A stretch of DNA of 64,000 bases, from the NCBI RefSeq assembly GCF_024294785.1, contig NZ_JANCLT010000003.1, positions 1 through 64,000 of the forward strand. The letters are read 5' to 3'. The notes under the pieces are model-generated. The model made no database searches and was not told the DNA's origin. It saw only the letters and a program-made list of their open reading frames with translations. The stretch's first letter is position 1. Every line of letters starts with the position of its first letter. Positions 25,485-34,977 of this stretch are shown one piece after another. The position numbers and the translations under genes were made by a program. This DNA comes from Ectobacillus ponti. Its GTDB lineage: Bacteria; Bacillota; Bacilli; Bacillales; Bacillaceae_G.

Positions 25485-25514
25485 ATGTGTGTAACGCGTT
25501 ACCGATGGAGGGAA

Positions 25515-25913
25515 TCAATGGTTTTTCTCAAACCATGCTTTAAACTCATCCTTCGTATGTTCACCGACGATCCGGTCAACCTCCACTCCATTTTTATAGC
25601 GGACAAGGGTAGGCGTATATTCAATTTTAAAGGCATCCCAGCCGGCATCATACTTGACGAGGTCAAGCACCTTCATATCAATATTCATATCCTTGGCCAT
25701 GGGTACAATCGTTGGAGATACTTTCTGGCAATGGGTGCATGTCGGCTGATAGAAATAGATCGTCATGTCCTTCTGGTTCTTCAGCTGCTTCTGCAGCTCT
25801 TCAACAGAAATTTGCTTCTCATAATAGTCGGTCTTCTTCTCAGACTTTGTTACAAAAAAGATTGCCGCCAAGAGTCCAACGAGAATGACCGTAAAAATCA
25901 GCATCTTTTTCAT
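25515..25913 (-). CDS. Membrane-anchored thioredoxin-like protein (BdbA/TrxA-like)
   Basis: 132 residues. One N-terminal hydrophobic anchor spans about residues 4-21. The thioredoxin fold has active site CTHC (Cys59, Cys62) preceded by TIYFYQP, and a cis-Pro in YTPTLV. The domain faces outside the cell. It overlaps the DsbB-like gene by 4 bases (ATGA), so the pair most likely forms an extracellular disulfide-forming system. Confidence 0.88.
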   Translation of the reverse strand: MKKMLIFTVILVGLLAAIFFVTKSEKKTDYYEKQISVEELQKQLKNQKDMTIYFYQPTCTHCQKVSPTIVPMAKDMNIDMKVLDLVKYDAGWDAFKIEYTPTLVRYKNGVEVDRIVGEHTKDEFKAWFEKNH

Positions 25914-26350
25914 CGGTAGTAGCCTCCTTTGTTCGCTTCACGCATTAGAATCACACTGCAGCCGGTGATGAGGAGGAAGGCAAGCAGCGCAAGCAACGGA
26001 ATGGTAATGAAATGAAACCAGTTCAGGTAGTCTCCGGTGCATGGAATGCGGCCGCAAGCCAGGCCGGATTGCGAAAGCGCCGGGATTTTTTGCATAGCAT
26101 AATGGTACAAGGAGATACAGGCGCCAATGCCCGCCAGCGGCAGGCTGTACACGTAGATACGGTAATCTTTGCGGAACAGGGCCACCCCCAGCACAATCAC
26201 AAGCGGATACATCAGGATGCGCTGATACCAGCAAAGGGTGCATGGCTCATACTTCATCACCTCTGATAAATACAGGCTGCCGAGCGTTGCAGTCAGGGCA
26301 GCGGCCCAGGCAGTAAAGAGCGTATATTCTTTCTTTGTCTCTTGGTTCAT
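25910..26350 (-). CDS. bdbC: Disulfide bond formation protein, DsbB family (BdbC-type)
   Basis: 146 residues with four to five membrane segments. Two Cys pairs are present as in DsbB/BdbC: CTLC (37, 40) in the first outer loop and Cys99/Cys104 (LACGRIPC) in the second. It would re-oxidise the downstream thioredoxin-like partner with quinone. The ribosome-binding site GGAAAGGACAT lies upstream. Confidence 0.92.
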   Translation of the reverse strand: MNQETKKEYTLFTAWAAALTATLGSLYLSEVMKYEPCTLCWYQRILMYPLVIVLGVALFRKDYRIYVYSLPLAGIGACISLYHYAMQKIPALSQSGLACGRIPCTGDYLNWFHFITIPLLALLAFLLITGCSVILMREANKGGYYR

Positions 26351-26610
26351 CCCTATGTCCTTTCCTTTACTCTGTCATGTAATTAAATTATAGTACGAGC
26401 CCTTGATTTATGTAAAATATAGAAAATGTACAAATTCCTGCAGCATGTCCTATTTGTCGCAGGAGCATCTAGGAGATTGCGGAAATTAATGGTATGATTG
26501 GGGGAGAAATTTTTTACATAGGCTGCCGGCAATACAGGTGTGCTTGTGCATAAAAGTACAAAGCGGGCGCTTGATGGCCGCAGCATAATTTTCACACAGG
26601 AGAGGATATA

Positions 26611-28353
26611 ATGAGCTGGAAGCAAGCATATGAACGTTGGATGAATGCATCCGCGCTGGACCAGGAAATGAAGGAGGCTCTTTCGCACCTGGAAGGCAAG
26701 GAGAAGGAGCTGGAAGACTGCTTTTACCGGGATTTGGAGTTTGGTACAGGCGGGATGCGCGGGGAAATCGGGCCGGGCACCAACCGCATGAATGTGTACA
26801 CCGTCCGTAAGGCTTCAGAGGGCCTCGCCCGCTTTATTGAAGCATATGGAGAAAGCGCAAAGCAGCGAGGTGTTGCCATTGCGTATGATTCCCGCCATAA
26901 ATCTCCTGAGTTTGCGATGGAGGCTGCCAAAACGCTGGCTTCCCACGGTATTCAAACATATGTATTTGAAGAGCTGCGCCCTACGCCGGAGCTGTCTTTT
27001 GCCGTGCGTGAGTTGGGTGCGTTCTCCGGTATTGTGGTAACAGCGAGCCACAATCCGCCGGAGTACAACGGCTATAAGGTATACGGCGAAGACGGCGGCC
27101 AGCTTCCGCCTTATGAGGCAGATCAGGTTATCCAGAAGGTCAATGAAGTGGAGAACGAACTGGAGATTGAGGTTGAGGCAGAAGAAGTGCTGAAGCAAAA
27201 AGGTCTCATTCAGATGGTCGGCACAGAAATGGATAAGAAGTATGTGGAGAAGCTGAAGACCATCTCCGTGCGTCCAGAGCTGGCTGCTGAATTGGGGGAC
27301 TCCTTGAAAATTGTCTTCTCGCCGCTGCACGGCACATCCAATAAGCCTGTGCGCCAGGCATTGGCGGCACTGGGATATACAAATGTGGCCGTTGTGAAGG
27401 AGCAGGAGCTGCCGGATCCAAACTTCTCCACTGTGAACTCGCCAAATCCGGAGGAGCATGAAGCGTTCACGCTGGCTATTCAGTACGGAACAGAAATCGA
27501 TGCGGATGTGCTGGTGGCGACAGACCCGGATGCGGACCGTCTCGGTGTGGCAGTCAAGAATACAGAGGGCGAGTATGTTGTGTTGACAGGTAACCAGACA
27601 GGCGCACTGATGCTGGAATATCTGTTGTCCCAGAAGAAGGAGCAGGGCATTCTGCCGGCAAACGGCATCGTGCTGAAGACAATTGTAACATCTGAAATCG
27701 GCCGTGCGATTGCGGAACATTACGGGCTGCAAACTGTTGATACGCTGACAGGCTTTAAATTTATCGGCGAAAAAATCAAACAGTATGAGACAACGGGCGA
27801 GTATGTGTTCCAGTTTGGCTATGAGGAAAGCTATGGCTATCTCATCGGTGACTTCGTGCGCGACAAGGATGCTGTGCAGGCAACCATTTTTGCAATTGAA
27901 GTGGCGGCTTATTATAAGAAGCGCGGCATGACCATGTATGAAGGGCTGCTCGAGGTCTTTGCCAAATACGGCTTCTACCGGGAAGGCTTGAAGTCACTTA
28001 CACTGAAAGGAAAAGATGGCGCTGAGCAAATTGCCGCACTGCTGGCATCCTTCCGTGAAGATATGCCGACGGAATTCGCCGGCTATCAGGTGAAAGCAGT
28101 GGAGGACTATAAAACAAGTGTCCGCACGGAAGCGGAAAGCGGAAGCAAAGCGGCAATCGAGCTGCCAAAATCCAATGTGCTGAAATATTTCCTTGAGGAC
28201 GGATCTTGGGTGTGCCTGCGTCCATCCGGAACAGAGCCAAAGGTGAAGTTTTATTTTGGCGTACAGGGAGGCAGCCTGGCAGACAGCGAACAGAAGCTGG
28301 CGGCTGTATCTGAAGCGTTCATGGAGAAGGTCAACGAATGTCTGGCAAAGTAA
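26611..28353 (+). CDS. pgcA: Phospho-sugar mutase (alpha-phosphoglucomutase, PgcA-type)
   Basis: 580 residues. The catalytic phosphoserine is Ser146 in [11 protein letters not shown]. The metal-binding loop DPDADR starts near 305. The sugar-binding loop is GYEESYG and the phosphate-binding loop is [13 protein letters not shown]. It interconverts glucose 1- and 6-phosphate for UDP-glucose, teichoic acid and glycolipid synthesis. The ribosome-binding site AGGAGAGGATATA precedes the ATG. Confidence 0.95.
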   Translation: MSWKQAYERWMNASALDQEMKEALSHLEGKEKELEDCFYRDLEFGTGGMRGEIGPGTNRMNVYTVRKASEGLARFIEAYGESAKQRGVAIAYDSRHKSPEFAMEAAKTLASHGIQTYVFEELRPTPELSFAVRELGAFSGIVVTASHNPPEYNGYKVYGEDGGQLPPYEADQVIQKVNEVENELEIEVEAEEVLKQKGLIQMVGTEMDKKYVEKLKTISVRPELAAELGDSLKIVFSPLHGTSNKPVRQALAALGYTNVAVVKEQELPDPNFSTVNSPNPEEHEAFTLAIQYGTEIDADVLVATDPDADRLGVAVKNTEGEYVVLTGNQTGALMLEYLLSQKKEQGILPANGIVLKTIVTSEIGRAIAEHYGLQTVDTLTGFKFIGEKIKQYETTGEYVFQFGYEESYGYLIGDFVRDKDAVQATIFAIEVAAYYKKRGMTMYEGLLEVFAKYGFYREGLKSLTLKGKDGAEQIAALLASFREDMPTEFAGYQVKAVEDYKTSVRTEAESGSKAAIELPKSNVLKYFLEDGSWVCLRPSGTEPKVKFYFGVQGGSLADSEQKLAAVSEAFMEKVNECLAK

Positions 28354-28380
28354 TGCAAGGATGTAACGCGTTTCATAATG

Positions 28381-28409
28381 AAAGCCAGGGCTGCGAGCCC
28401 TGGCTTTTC
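28381..28409. terminator. Bidirectional terminator between pgcA and the YhdB-like gene
   Basis: Stem AAAGCCAGGGCT / AGCCCTGGCTTTT with T and A tracts on both sides. Confidence 0.9.
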
Positions 28410-28434
28410 TTGATGTTCCACAGGAATCAAATCT

Positions 28435-28683
28435 TTATGTGTAGACTTCTTCCATCTGTTGTACATATGCCTTTTGCGAGGCATGGTCGATATATTGAAA
28501 CAGCAGCTGCAGCTGCTTATCCACTTCTGACAAATCCTTGGAATACTTGTACGCATGGAGGAAATGCTCAATGCGTTTGGAAAATACCTCATCCTCTGTT
28601 TGCACCATCAGGACAAGCAGCTGGTCCCAGCTGCAGCAATAGGTGTAGTACAAGGCTTTATCATAATCCGTATAGTGATTCAT
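28435..28683 (-). CDS. YhdB-like small protein
   Basis: 82 residues, acidic, aromatic-rich and soluble. Its start (MNHYTDYDKALYYTY) and WDQLLVLMVQTEDEV with RIEHFLHAY recall YhdB of B. subtilis, recalled from memory without alignment. Function is unknown. The ribosome-binding site AAGGAGGGCTGAC lies just upstream of the ATG. Confidence 0.7.
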   Translation of the reverse strand: MNHYTDYDKALYYTYCCSWDQLLVLMVQTEDEVFSKRIEHFLHAYKYSKDLSEVDKQLQLLFQYIDHASQKAYVQQMEEVYT

Positions 28684-28810
28684 GTCAGCCCTCCTTGCTG
28701 AGGAGTAGTTATAGTGTGCGCGTGATGGCGGACAAATAAAGCAGGAAGAAAATTGTTAACAAATTGTTACACCAAATCGGGCACAAAGTATGGTTAGATA
28801 GAGGAAGGCA

Positions 28811-29323
28811 ATGGAAAGCTTTTGTGGATTGAGGTGTTTGATATTGCGTTCCCGCTTGGAGCATTATATAGATGAACGGGCTGTGCGCGTCTGGCGCCTG
28901 ACAGCCTTGGTTGGAAACGGATTTGCTGTACTGCTGTATGCGGCTGTGGCCTGGGGCATTTCTTCCTTGCGTTCCCTGATGTGGCTGCATGCGGTTTGCT
29001 TGGGCAGCCTGATGCTGCTTGCATTCTTTACTGTCATTGTTCTGCCCAAGCTGCGTTGGCAGCGTTGGCGTTATGTAATTTATGAAGAAGAAATTGACCT
29101 GCAGCATGGTGTGGTCATTACAACGAAAACACTGATTCCCATGGTCCGGGTCCAGCATGTGGATGTGCGGCAGGGGCCGTTTTTGCGCCGCTACGGGCTG
29201 GCGTCGGTAGAAATTACAACAGCGGCAACCAAGCATGAAATTCCGGCAGTTGCTTACGAGGAAGCGGAGCAGCTCCGGATGCAGCTGTCCAAGCTGGCAA
29301 GGGCGGCGACGGAAGATGTTTGA
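28811..29323 (+). CDS. Bacterial PH (bPH2, DUF304) membrane protein, YdbS-like
   Basis: 170 residues. Two hydrophobic segments (about 33-53 and 60-80) are followed by one bPH2 domain containing VIYEEEIDLQHGVVITTKTLIPMVRVQHVDV. It pairs with the next gene, as in ydbS-ydbT of B. subtilis. The start is uncertain: ATG 28811 has GGAAGG nearby, while TTG 28844 has GAGGTG at 7 bases and would give a more typical 159-residue protein. Confidence 0.85.
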   Translation: MESFCGLRCLILRSRLEHYIDERAVRVWRLTALVGNGFAVLLYAAVAWGISSLRSLMWLHAVCLGSLMLLAFFTVIVLPKLRWQRWRYVIYEEEIDLQHGVVITTKTLIPMVRVQHVDVRQGPFLRRYGLASVEITTAATKHEIPAVAYEEAEQLRMQLSKLARAATEDV

Positions 29324-30731
29324 GAAGCGGCGGTTGCACCCGGCGGCAGTGCTGCTGAATATGGGTGCATATATTTGGAATTTAGGCCCCCTAAGTATGT
29401 TTGCCGTATTTCGTTTCCGCAACAGCCTGCCGTTTTCCCCATTTTGGAATTCACTTCTGCTCGCACTGCTGTTTCTGGTGCTTTTGTTCACCTTTGCCTT
29501 TATTAGATGGCGCAGATTCACCTATATGGTAGAGCCGGATCAAATTTGTATTGAGAGCGGCATTTGGCTGCGCAATAAGCGGTATATCCCGAAGGAACGG
29601 ATGCAGTCGATCCATGAGCTGCAGGATATTGTCCACCGCCTGTTCGGCCTGGTGAAGCTGCAAATTGAGACGGCCAGCGGCGGCAATGACCATGAGGGTG
29701 TGCTGACGGCCATTACAAGGGAAGAGGCTGTATGGATTCAGCGGGTTTTTTCACATGGACAAGCTGCGTCAGAGGAAGAGCAGCTCTCGTCCTATGAGCT
29801 GTCAAAGAGGCGGCTTCTGCTGTATGCAGCCACTTCGGGGAGTGTCGGGCTTGTGCTGTCGGCGGCAGTCGGCTTGTATTCAGAGCTGGATGATTACTTT
29901 GATATTCCGGATGCCCTCGCCTTTTTTTACGAAAAAACAGCCGGATTTTATGCCATTGGCATCCTTGTTCTCGGTCTGTTGGCTTGGGCTGTGGGCATGC
30001 TGCTCGTATATCAAAAGTATTACGGTTTTCGTCTTGTCCGCCAGCGGGATGAGCTTGTCATGACCCGCGGTTTGTTTGAGAAGAAAAAGGTGGTTATTCC
30101 GCTCAAGCGGATTCAGGCTGTGAAGATTGAAGAAAATATGGTGAGACAGTGGCTTGGCTTTGCCACCGTACATCTGTTGAGCGCCGGCAGCCAAGAGGAT
30201 GAGCATGAGAAATTCAGTTATATCTGCCTGCCTCTTGTGCCAAAACGGGAACTGCCCGGGCTGTTGCGTGTGTTCCTGCCCGGTTATGTGCCGCAGACTT
30301 CGTTCGTGCGCCTGCCGCGGCGGGCACAAAGACGCTACATGATACGGGCGGCTTTGCCGCTTGCTGTGGCTGGCTTTACGGCATTCTATTTCTTCCCTGT
30401 CATGAAGTATGTGCTGCCGCCGGTGCTGGCAGGCGCCATGTTATTCGGGTTCTGGCAGTATTGGGATGCCGGCTGGAGCCTGGAGGGCCAGCAGGTGATC
30501 CTCTCCAGACGGCGTCTGAACCGGGTAACTGTACTGGTGCAGCGCAAGCATATTCAGTCGCTGGCAGTCAGCCGGACAGTATGGCAGGACTATGCCTCAC
30601 TCTGCACGGTCCGGCTTCACGTAAAGTCCGGGGCGCTGTCGGCAAGCTTTGCGGTAAAGGACAGCGACGAGTCGCTGGGAGTGCTGCTGCGCGCCTGGTA
30701 TTCTTCACAGAAGGTGCGGAATGTCTCATGA
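29316..30731 (+). CDS. Bacterial PH (bPH2, DUF304) membrane protein, YdbT-like
   Basis: 471 residues. Pairs of membrane helices alternate with three bPH2 domains, visible as YMVEPDQICIESGIWLRNKRYIPKERMQSIHE, FRLVRQRDELVMTRGLFEKKKVVIPLKRIQAVKI and LEGQQVILSRRRLNRVTVLVQRKHIQSL in order. The start at 29316 overlaps the previous gene by 8 bases. YdbS/YdbT are linked in B. subtilis to sensitivity to peptide antibiotics; the mechanism is unclear. Confidence 0.85.
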   Translation: MFEKRRLHPAAVLLNMGAYIWNLGPLSMFAVFRFRNSLPFSPFWNSLLLALLFLVLLFTFAFIRWRRFTYMVEPDQICIESGIWLRNKRYIPKERMQSIHELQDIVHRLFGLVKLQIETASGGNDHEGVLTAITREEAVWIQRVFSHGQAASEEEQLSSYELSKRRLLLYAATSGSVGLVLSAAVGLYSELDDYFDIPDALAFFYEKTAGFYAIGILVLGLLAWAVGMLLVYQKYYGFRLVRQRDELVMTRGLFEKKKVVIPLKRIQAVKIEENMVRQWLGFATVHLLSAGSQEDEHEKFSYICLPLVPKRELPGLLRVFLPGYVPQTSFVRLPRRAQRRYMIRAALPLAVAGFTAFYFFPVMKYVLPPVLAGAMLFGFWQYWDAGWSLEGQQVILSRRRLNRVTVLVQRKHIQSLAVSRTVWQDYASLCTVRLHVKSGALSASFAVKDSDESLGVLLRAWYSSQKVRNVS

Positions 30732-30741
30732 ATTCCACAAA

Positions 30742-30776
30742 ATAAAGCAGCCTGATGAGCTCAGGCTGCTTTATAA
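30742..30776. terminator. Bidirectional terminator
   Basis: Stem AAAGCAGCCTGA / TCAGGCTGCTTT between the convergent YdbT-like and serine hydrolase genes. It overlaps the hydrolase stop. Confidence 0.85.
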
Positions 30777-31919
30777 TTTGACCTCCTGCACCATTTGCAG
30801 CACCTCTTTACTCAATTGGTAATCTTCGTCCGCATTCTGGTGCTTCCGGTTGGATAATAGGATTACATACGTTTGGTTATCCGGTGTAAAGCTATTAAAG
30901 GCCACCCACCCTGGCAGCACACCTTGATTATGGTAGAGCGGTGTTGTATAGAAGCCAAAGCCGAAGCTGCTGTTGATGCGCTCCGGCGGCGTGAACATCT
31001 GCTTCCGGCTGGCCTCCGACAGCAGCTTTCCGGAAAGAATGGCGCTGTCGAGCCGCTGCAGATCGTGTGTGGTTGTATACAAGTCACCAGTGCCGTACAA
31101 GGCCCGGAAGGAAAGCGCATCGCCCGGCACTGTCTGGCCATCCTTTAACATGTAGCCCTTTGTCACACGCGTGTCCGATTTCCCGGGTTTTCCAAAACCG
31201 GAGGCTCCCATCCCTGCAGGCTGCAGGACGCACTGCTGTGCATACTCCGCAATTGGGCGTTGGCACACCTTCTCCACAATTGCAGTCAGCACCATATAAT
31301 TCCGGTCGGTGTACCGCCAGGCAGTGCCGGGAGCATCTGTCAGCGGGATCTTTCCGATGGAAGCGGCCAAGCGCTCGGCGGATGCATAATCGAGCTTGCC
31401 GCCATGGTCCGCCAGACCGGACGTATGCGTCAGCAGCCCCCGGAGCGTCACATTGGCACTTTCCGGAAATGCCGGCACATATTTGTGCACATTGTCATCC
31501 ACACTCAGCTTTCCCTGCTCCTGCAGTTGCAAAATTGCCACAGCTACTATTACCTTCGTTATGGAACCTACATAATACTGTGCTTCAGGGCTGTTGGTTT
31601 GTTGTGCTGCGAAATCTGAATATCCATACCCCTTGTCGATCAGTGTATTGCCCCGGTGCATAATCAGGGCAGTGCCATTGAAATCCTTCTTTTTCAATTG
31701 CTCATCAATGCGGGCTGCCAGCTCCTCATCTAAACGAGTCCGGACTTCCTCCGGGTGCTGCGGTGCTGCAGTCTGTACTGTAGTATGGACTTCTGTCTGA
31801 ATGGCTGTCTGCTGCACAGGAGGCGGACTGCCGGCGGCGGGCTTCAGTGCCAGCCCTCCCGCAGCCAGCAGTCCGGCTCCAAGCAATCCTGCTGTCAAAA
31901 ATCTTTCCTTCTTCATCAT
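30771..31919 (-). CDS. Serine hydrolase of the beta-lactamase/penicillin-binding (AmpC-like) family, membrane-anchored
   Basis: 382 residues. An N-terminal hydrophobic segment (about 8-28) precedes a Pro/Thr/Gln-rich linker. The catalytic motif SITK has Ser119 and Lys122, and YTD at about 203 replaces the usual YSN. The start at 31919 (or the adjacent ATG 31916) has AGGGGAT just upstream; a longer frame to 31964 lacks one. It could be a D-amino-peptide hydrolase or esterase; beta-lactam resistance is not shown by sequence. Confidence 0.85.
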   Translation of the reverse strand: MMKKERFLTAGLLGAGLLAAGGLALKPAAGSPPPVQQTAIQTEVHTTVQTAAPQHPEEVRTRLDEELAARIDEQLKKKDFNGTALIMHRGNTLIDKGYGYSDFAAQQTNSPEAQYYVGSITKVIVAVAILQLQEQGKLSVDDNVHKYVPAFPESANVTLRGLLTHTSGLADHGGKLDYASAERLAASIGKIPLTDAPGTAWRYTDRNYMVLTAIVEKVCQRPIAEYAQQCVLQPAGMGASGFGKPGKSDTRVTKGYMLKDGQTVPGDALSFRALYGTGDLYTTTHDLQRLDSAILSGKLLSEASRKQMFTPPERINSSFGFGFYTTPLYHNQGVLPGWVAFNSFTPDNQTYVILLSNRKHQNADEDYQLSKEVLQMVQEVKL

Positions 31920-32145
31920 GGCATCCCCTAATCTACATCTATCTATACCCCTCGTATTATACAATGAGCCCGCTGAGCAGGTCTTTCTCTTTAGTATGAT
32001 TTATGAAAAAATGTAAGTAAAAGGTATCATATTTTGACTTGCTGCTGATAGCTATAAAGTGCATTTCCTGGATGCTTTTTATTTCAGACTATACGAGGCG
32101 GGAGAGAAGTGAGACCCTAAGAAAGATCCAGGACAAGGCAATCCT

Positions 32146-32174
32146 TCATGAAATGTCCCCTTTCCTCATACATT
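32146..32174 (+). promoter_or_regulatory. SigE-type promoter of spoVR
   Basis: -35 TCATGAA (32146-32152), 14-base spacer, -10 CATACATT (32167-32174). It fits the SigE pattern KMATAWW-N14-CATACANT with one mismatch in the -35. spoVR is known to be SigE-dependent in B. subtilis. Confidence 0.6.
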
Positions 32175-32207
32175 GTGATAAGAGAGGAAAAAAAGGGGGC
32201 GCGCCTA

Positions 32208-33626
32208 GTGCGGGAAGCTGATTATAAAGCTCTTGAATATGCGATTGATGAAATTACGGAAATTGCGGAAGGCTTTGGTCTCGACTTTTATCCAATGCGT
32301 TACGAAATTTGCCCGGCGGAAATTATCTATACCTTTGGCGCTTATGGCATGCCGACACGCTTCTCCCATTGGAGCTTCGGCAAGCAGTTTTTCCGGATGA
32401 AGCTGCAGTATGATCTGGGGCTCAGCAAGATTTATGAGCTTGTCATCAACTCCGATCCATGCTACGCCTTCTTGCTGGATTCCAACACGCTGATCCAAAA
32501 CAAGCTGATTGTGGCCCACGTGCTGGCACACTGTGATTTCTTCAAGAATAATGTCCGCTTCAGCAACACAAAACGCGACATGGTGGAGAGCATGGCGGCG
32601 ACGGCGGACCGGATCAAGTATTATGAGCATGAGTACGGCAAAGAAGCCGTGGAGAAGTTTCTTGATGCGGTGCTGGCGATTCAGGAGCATATTGACCCGT
32701 CTCTGATGCGGCCGAAGCTTGCCTGGAGCATGGATGACTTGGAGGAAGAGGGAGAAGCAAAGCCTGCGGCCACACCGTATGACGATCTGTGGGGGCTGGA
32801 TCAGCGGAACCAAAGGCAGGAGCAGAAGGGTGTCCGAAGAAAGAAAAAGTTCCCGCCGCAGCCGGAAAAGGATATTCTGTTATTTATTGAAGAGTACAGC
32901 CGCGAGCTGGAGGACTGGCAGCGCGACATTCTGACGATGATGCGCGAGGAGATGCTGTACTTCTGGCCACAGCTGGAGACGAAGATCATGAACGAAGGCT
33001 GGGCGAGTTATTGGCATCAGCGCATCCTGCGTGAGATGGACCTGACGAGCGATGAAGCGGTCGAGTTCGCCAAGCTGAATGCGGGTGTCGTGCAGCCGTC
33101 AAAAACAAGCATCAACCCCTATTACCTCGGCTTGAAGATTTTCGAGGACATCGAGCAGCGCTATGACAACCCGACGGAGGAAATGAAGCGCCTTGGCATC
33201 CAGCCAGGCTCCGGCCGGGCCCGCATGTTTGAGGTGCGCGAGGTGGAGTCGGATATCTCCTTCCTGCGCAACTACTTGAATAAGGAGCTTGTCATGCGCG
33301 AGGATATGTATCTGTTCCAGAAGCAGGGCAAGGAGTACAAGGTGGTCGACAAGGAGTGGGAGCATGTCCGTGACCAGCTCGTCAACATGCGGGTCAACGG
33401 CGGCTTTCCATATCTCACTATCAATGACGGGGACTACCTGAAGAACGGCGAGCTGTATTTGAAGCACGGCTATGAGGGGATTGAACTCGATGTGAAGTAT
33501 CTGGAGAAGGTGCTGCCATACATCCACCAGCTTTGGGGCCGTTCGGTTCACATGGAGACAGTGATTGAGAACAAGGGCGTGCTGTTTACGTTTGATGGAA
33601 AGGTGATGCATCGGAAATATCTATAG
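32208..33626 (+). CDS. spoVR: Stage V sporulation protein R (SpoVR family)
   Basis: 472 residues, close to the 468 of B. subtilis SpoVR. The conserved core includes [47 protein letters not shown] and a C-terminal beta-rich domain. GTG 32208 is chosen because AAGGGGG lies 9 bases upstream and because the SigE-type promoter at 32146-32174 would place the transcript start after the alternative ATG at 32148. It acts in the mother cell in spore cortex formation; the biochemistry is unknown. Confidence 0.95.
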   Translation: MREADYKALEYAIDEITEIAEGFGLDFYPMRYEICPAEIIYTFGAYGMPTRFSHWSFGKQFFRMKLQYDLGLSKIYELVINSDPCYAFLLDSNTLIQNKLIVAHVLAHCDFFKNNVRFSNTKRDMVESMAATADRIKYYEHEYGKEAVEKFLDAVLAIQEHIDPSLMRPKLAWSMDDLEEEGEAKPAATPYDDLWGLDQRNQRQEQKGVRRKKKFPPQPEKDILLFIEEYSRELEDWQRDILTMMREEMLYFWPQLETKIMNEGWASYWHQRILREMDLTSDEAVEFAKLNAGVVQPSKTSINPYYLGLKIFEDIEQRYDNPTEEMKRLGIQPGSGRARMFEVREVESDISFLRNYLNKELVMREDMYLFQKQGKEYKVVDKEWEHVRDQLVNMRVNGGFPYLTINDGDYLKNGELYLKHGYEGIELDVKYLEKVLPYIHQLWGRSVHMETVIENKGVLFTFDGKVMHRKYL

Positions 33627-33666
33627 GAAAAAAGGCTGTCGGACAGCTTCGTCCGACAGCCTTTGC
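33627..33666. terminator. Bidirectional terminator
   Basis: Stem AAAGGCTGTCGGA / TCCGACAGCCTTT between convergent spoVR and MFS genes. Confidence 0.9.
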
Positions 33667-33668
33667 TG

Positions 33669-34955
33669 TTAAGAAATTGTCTGGGAAGCGGAAGCATCAG
33701 CAGTTACTTTCGCCGCGCTTGGCACGCGGGTAAGCACGAATCCGCCAATCAGGAACAGGAGAATGAGGCTGAATACGCCGCTGTTTGTGCTGCCGGTCAG
33801 CTGGGTGGCAATACCGACCAGGAATGGTCCCATAATGGTGGCAAACTTGCCAAAGATGTTGTAGAAGCCGAAAAACTCATTGGCCGACTCCTTCGGGACG
33901 AGCTGGGCGAAGTAGGAGCGGCTGATGGCTTGAATGCCGCCCTGTGACGTGGCGACCAGCATGGCCAGAATCCAGAAATCGAGCGTGGAGTTTAAGAAAT
34001 ATGCATAAATACAGATGATGATGTAAACAGTGACGCCGGCATACAGCATCGGCTTTTCACCGAATTTTTGCGCCAGCCGGCCATACAGCATGGCAAACGG
34101 GGCGGCCACCACCTGTGTGGCAAAGAGAATGATCAGCAGGCTGGTGGAGCTGACGCCGAGGTCTGCCCCATATGCGCTCGCCATTCTAATAATGGTGTCC
34201 ACGCCGTCAATGTAGAAGAAGTAGGCAAGCAGGAAAAGGAAAATGGCCCGGTTGGCTTTGATATTCTTGAAGGTTTGCCCGAGCGTTTTGAAGCTTTGCC
34301 GCACCGGATGGGGCTCAGGCTCTTTGTAGTAGATTTGCTCGACGTGCCGCAGCATCGGGATGGTGAACAGCCCCCACCAAAGGGCAGTGATGCCGAACGA
34401 CATCTGGCTGGCAGCTCCGACTGAGAACGGGAGGATTTCCTGCTGGGCCAAGAGGATGAGCGCGATGCTCAGGATGAAGGGAATGGTGCTGCCGATATAG
34501 CCCATGGCATAGCCGCGCGCGGAAACGGCGTTCATCCGCTCTTCCGTGGTGACATCGACAAGGAAGGCATCGTAAAAAATATTCGTGCCGGTAAAGCCGA
34601 TGACTGTCAGCATGTACAGGACAAGCAGCAGGAGCCATTGCTGCTGCGGCACGACGGCGAGCAGTCCGGTGAAGACGACTCCGAGGCCAAGAAAGAAGGT
34701 GAAGAAGCGCTTTTTAAAGCCGCGGTAGTCAGCTATCGTGCCAAGAATCGGGGCAAGCAGGGATACGAGCAGGGTGGCAATGGAGTTGGCATAGCCCCAG
34801 TAGGCGGTGGATGAGGCGGGTGAAATGCCGGCCGTGTCGGTCGCGGCTTTAAAGTACAGCGGAAAAACAGCGGTTGTAATGATAACAGAGTAGGCGGAGT
34901 TGGCCCAGTCGTACAGGACCCAGCTGCGCTCTTGTTTGGTTGCATCTCGTTTCAT
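33669..34955 (-). CDS. MFS transporter of the UMF1/Atg22 (YxiO-like) type
   Basis: 428 residues with 11-12 membrane segments. The N-terminal SWVLYDWANSAYSVIITTAVFP is diagnostic of this branch. Start: three candidate codons lie together; ATG 34955 is best spaced (9 bases) from GGGAGG. The cargo is unknown. It lies 22 bases downstream of the phosphodiesterase-family gene and is probably co-transcribed with it. Confidence 0.88.
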   Translation of the reverse strand: MKRDATKQERSWVLYDWANSAYSVIITTAVFPLYFKAATDTAGISPASSTAYWGYANSIATLLVSLLAPILGTIADYRGFKKRFFTFFLGLGVVFTGLLAVVPQQQWLLLLVLYMLTVIGFTGTNIFYDAFLVDVTTEERMNAVSARGYAMGYIGSTIPFILSIALILLAQQEILPFSVGAASQMSFGITALWWGLFTIPMLRHVEQIYYKEPEPHPVRQSFKTLGQTFKNIKANRAIFLFLLAYFFYIDGVDTIIRMASAYGADLGVSSTSLLIILFATQVVAAPFAMLYGRLAQKFGEKPMLYAGVTVYIIICIYAYFLNSTLDFWILAMLVATSQGGIQAISRSYFAQLVPKESANEFFGFYNIFGKFATIMGPFLVGIATQLTGSTNSGVFSLILLFLIGGFVLTRVPSAAKVTADASASQTIS

Positions 34956-34977
34956 GGTCATCAACCTCCCTCATATG

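Noticed and set aside
25491-25502. Perfect palindrome GTAACGCGTTAC
   Set aside because: Does not fit cre (CG centre misplaced) or another operator I know, and lies downstream of a gene rather than in a promoter; possibly chance.
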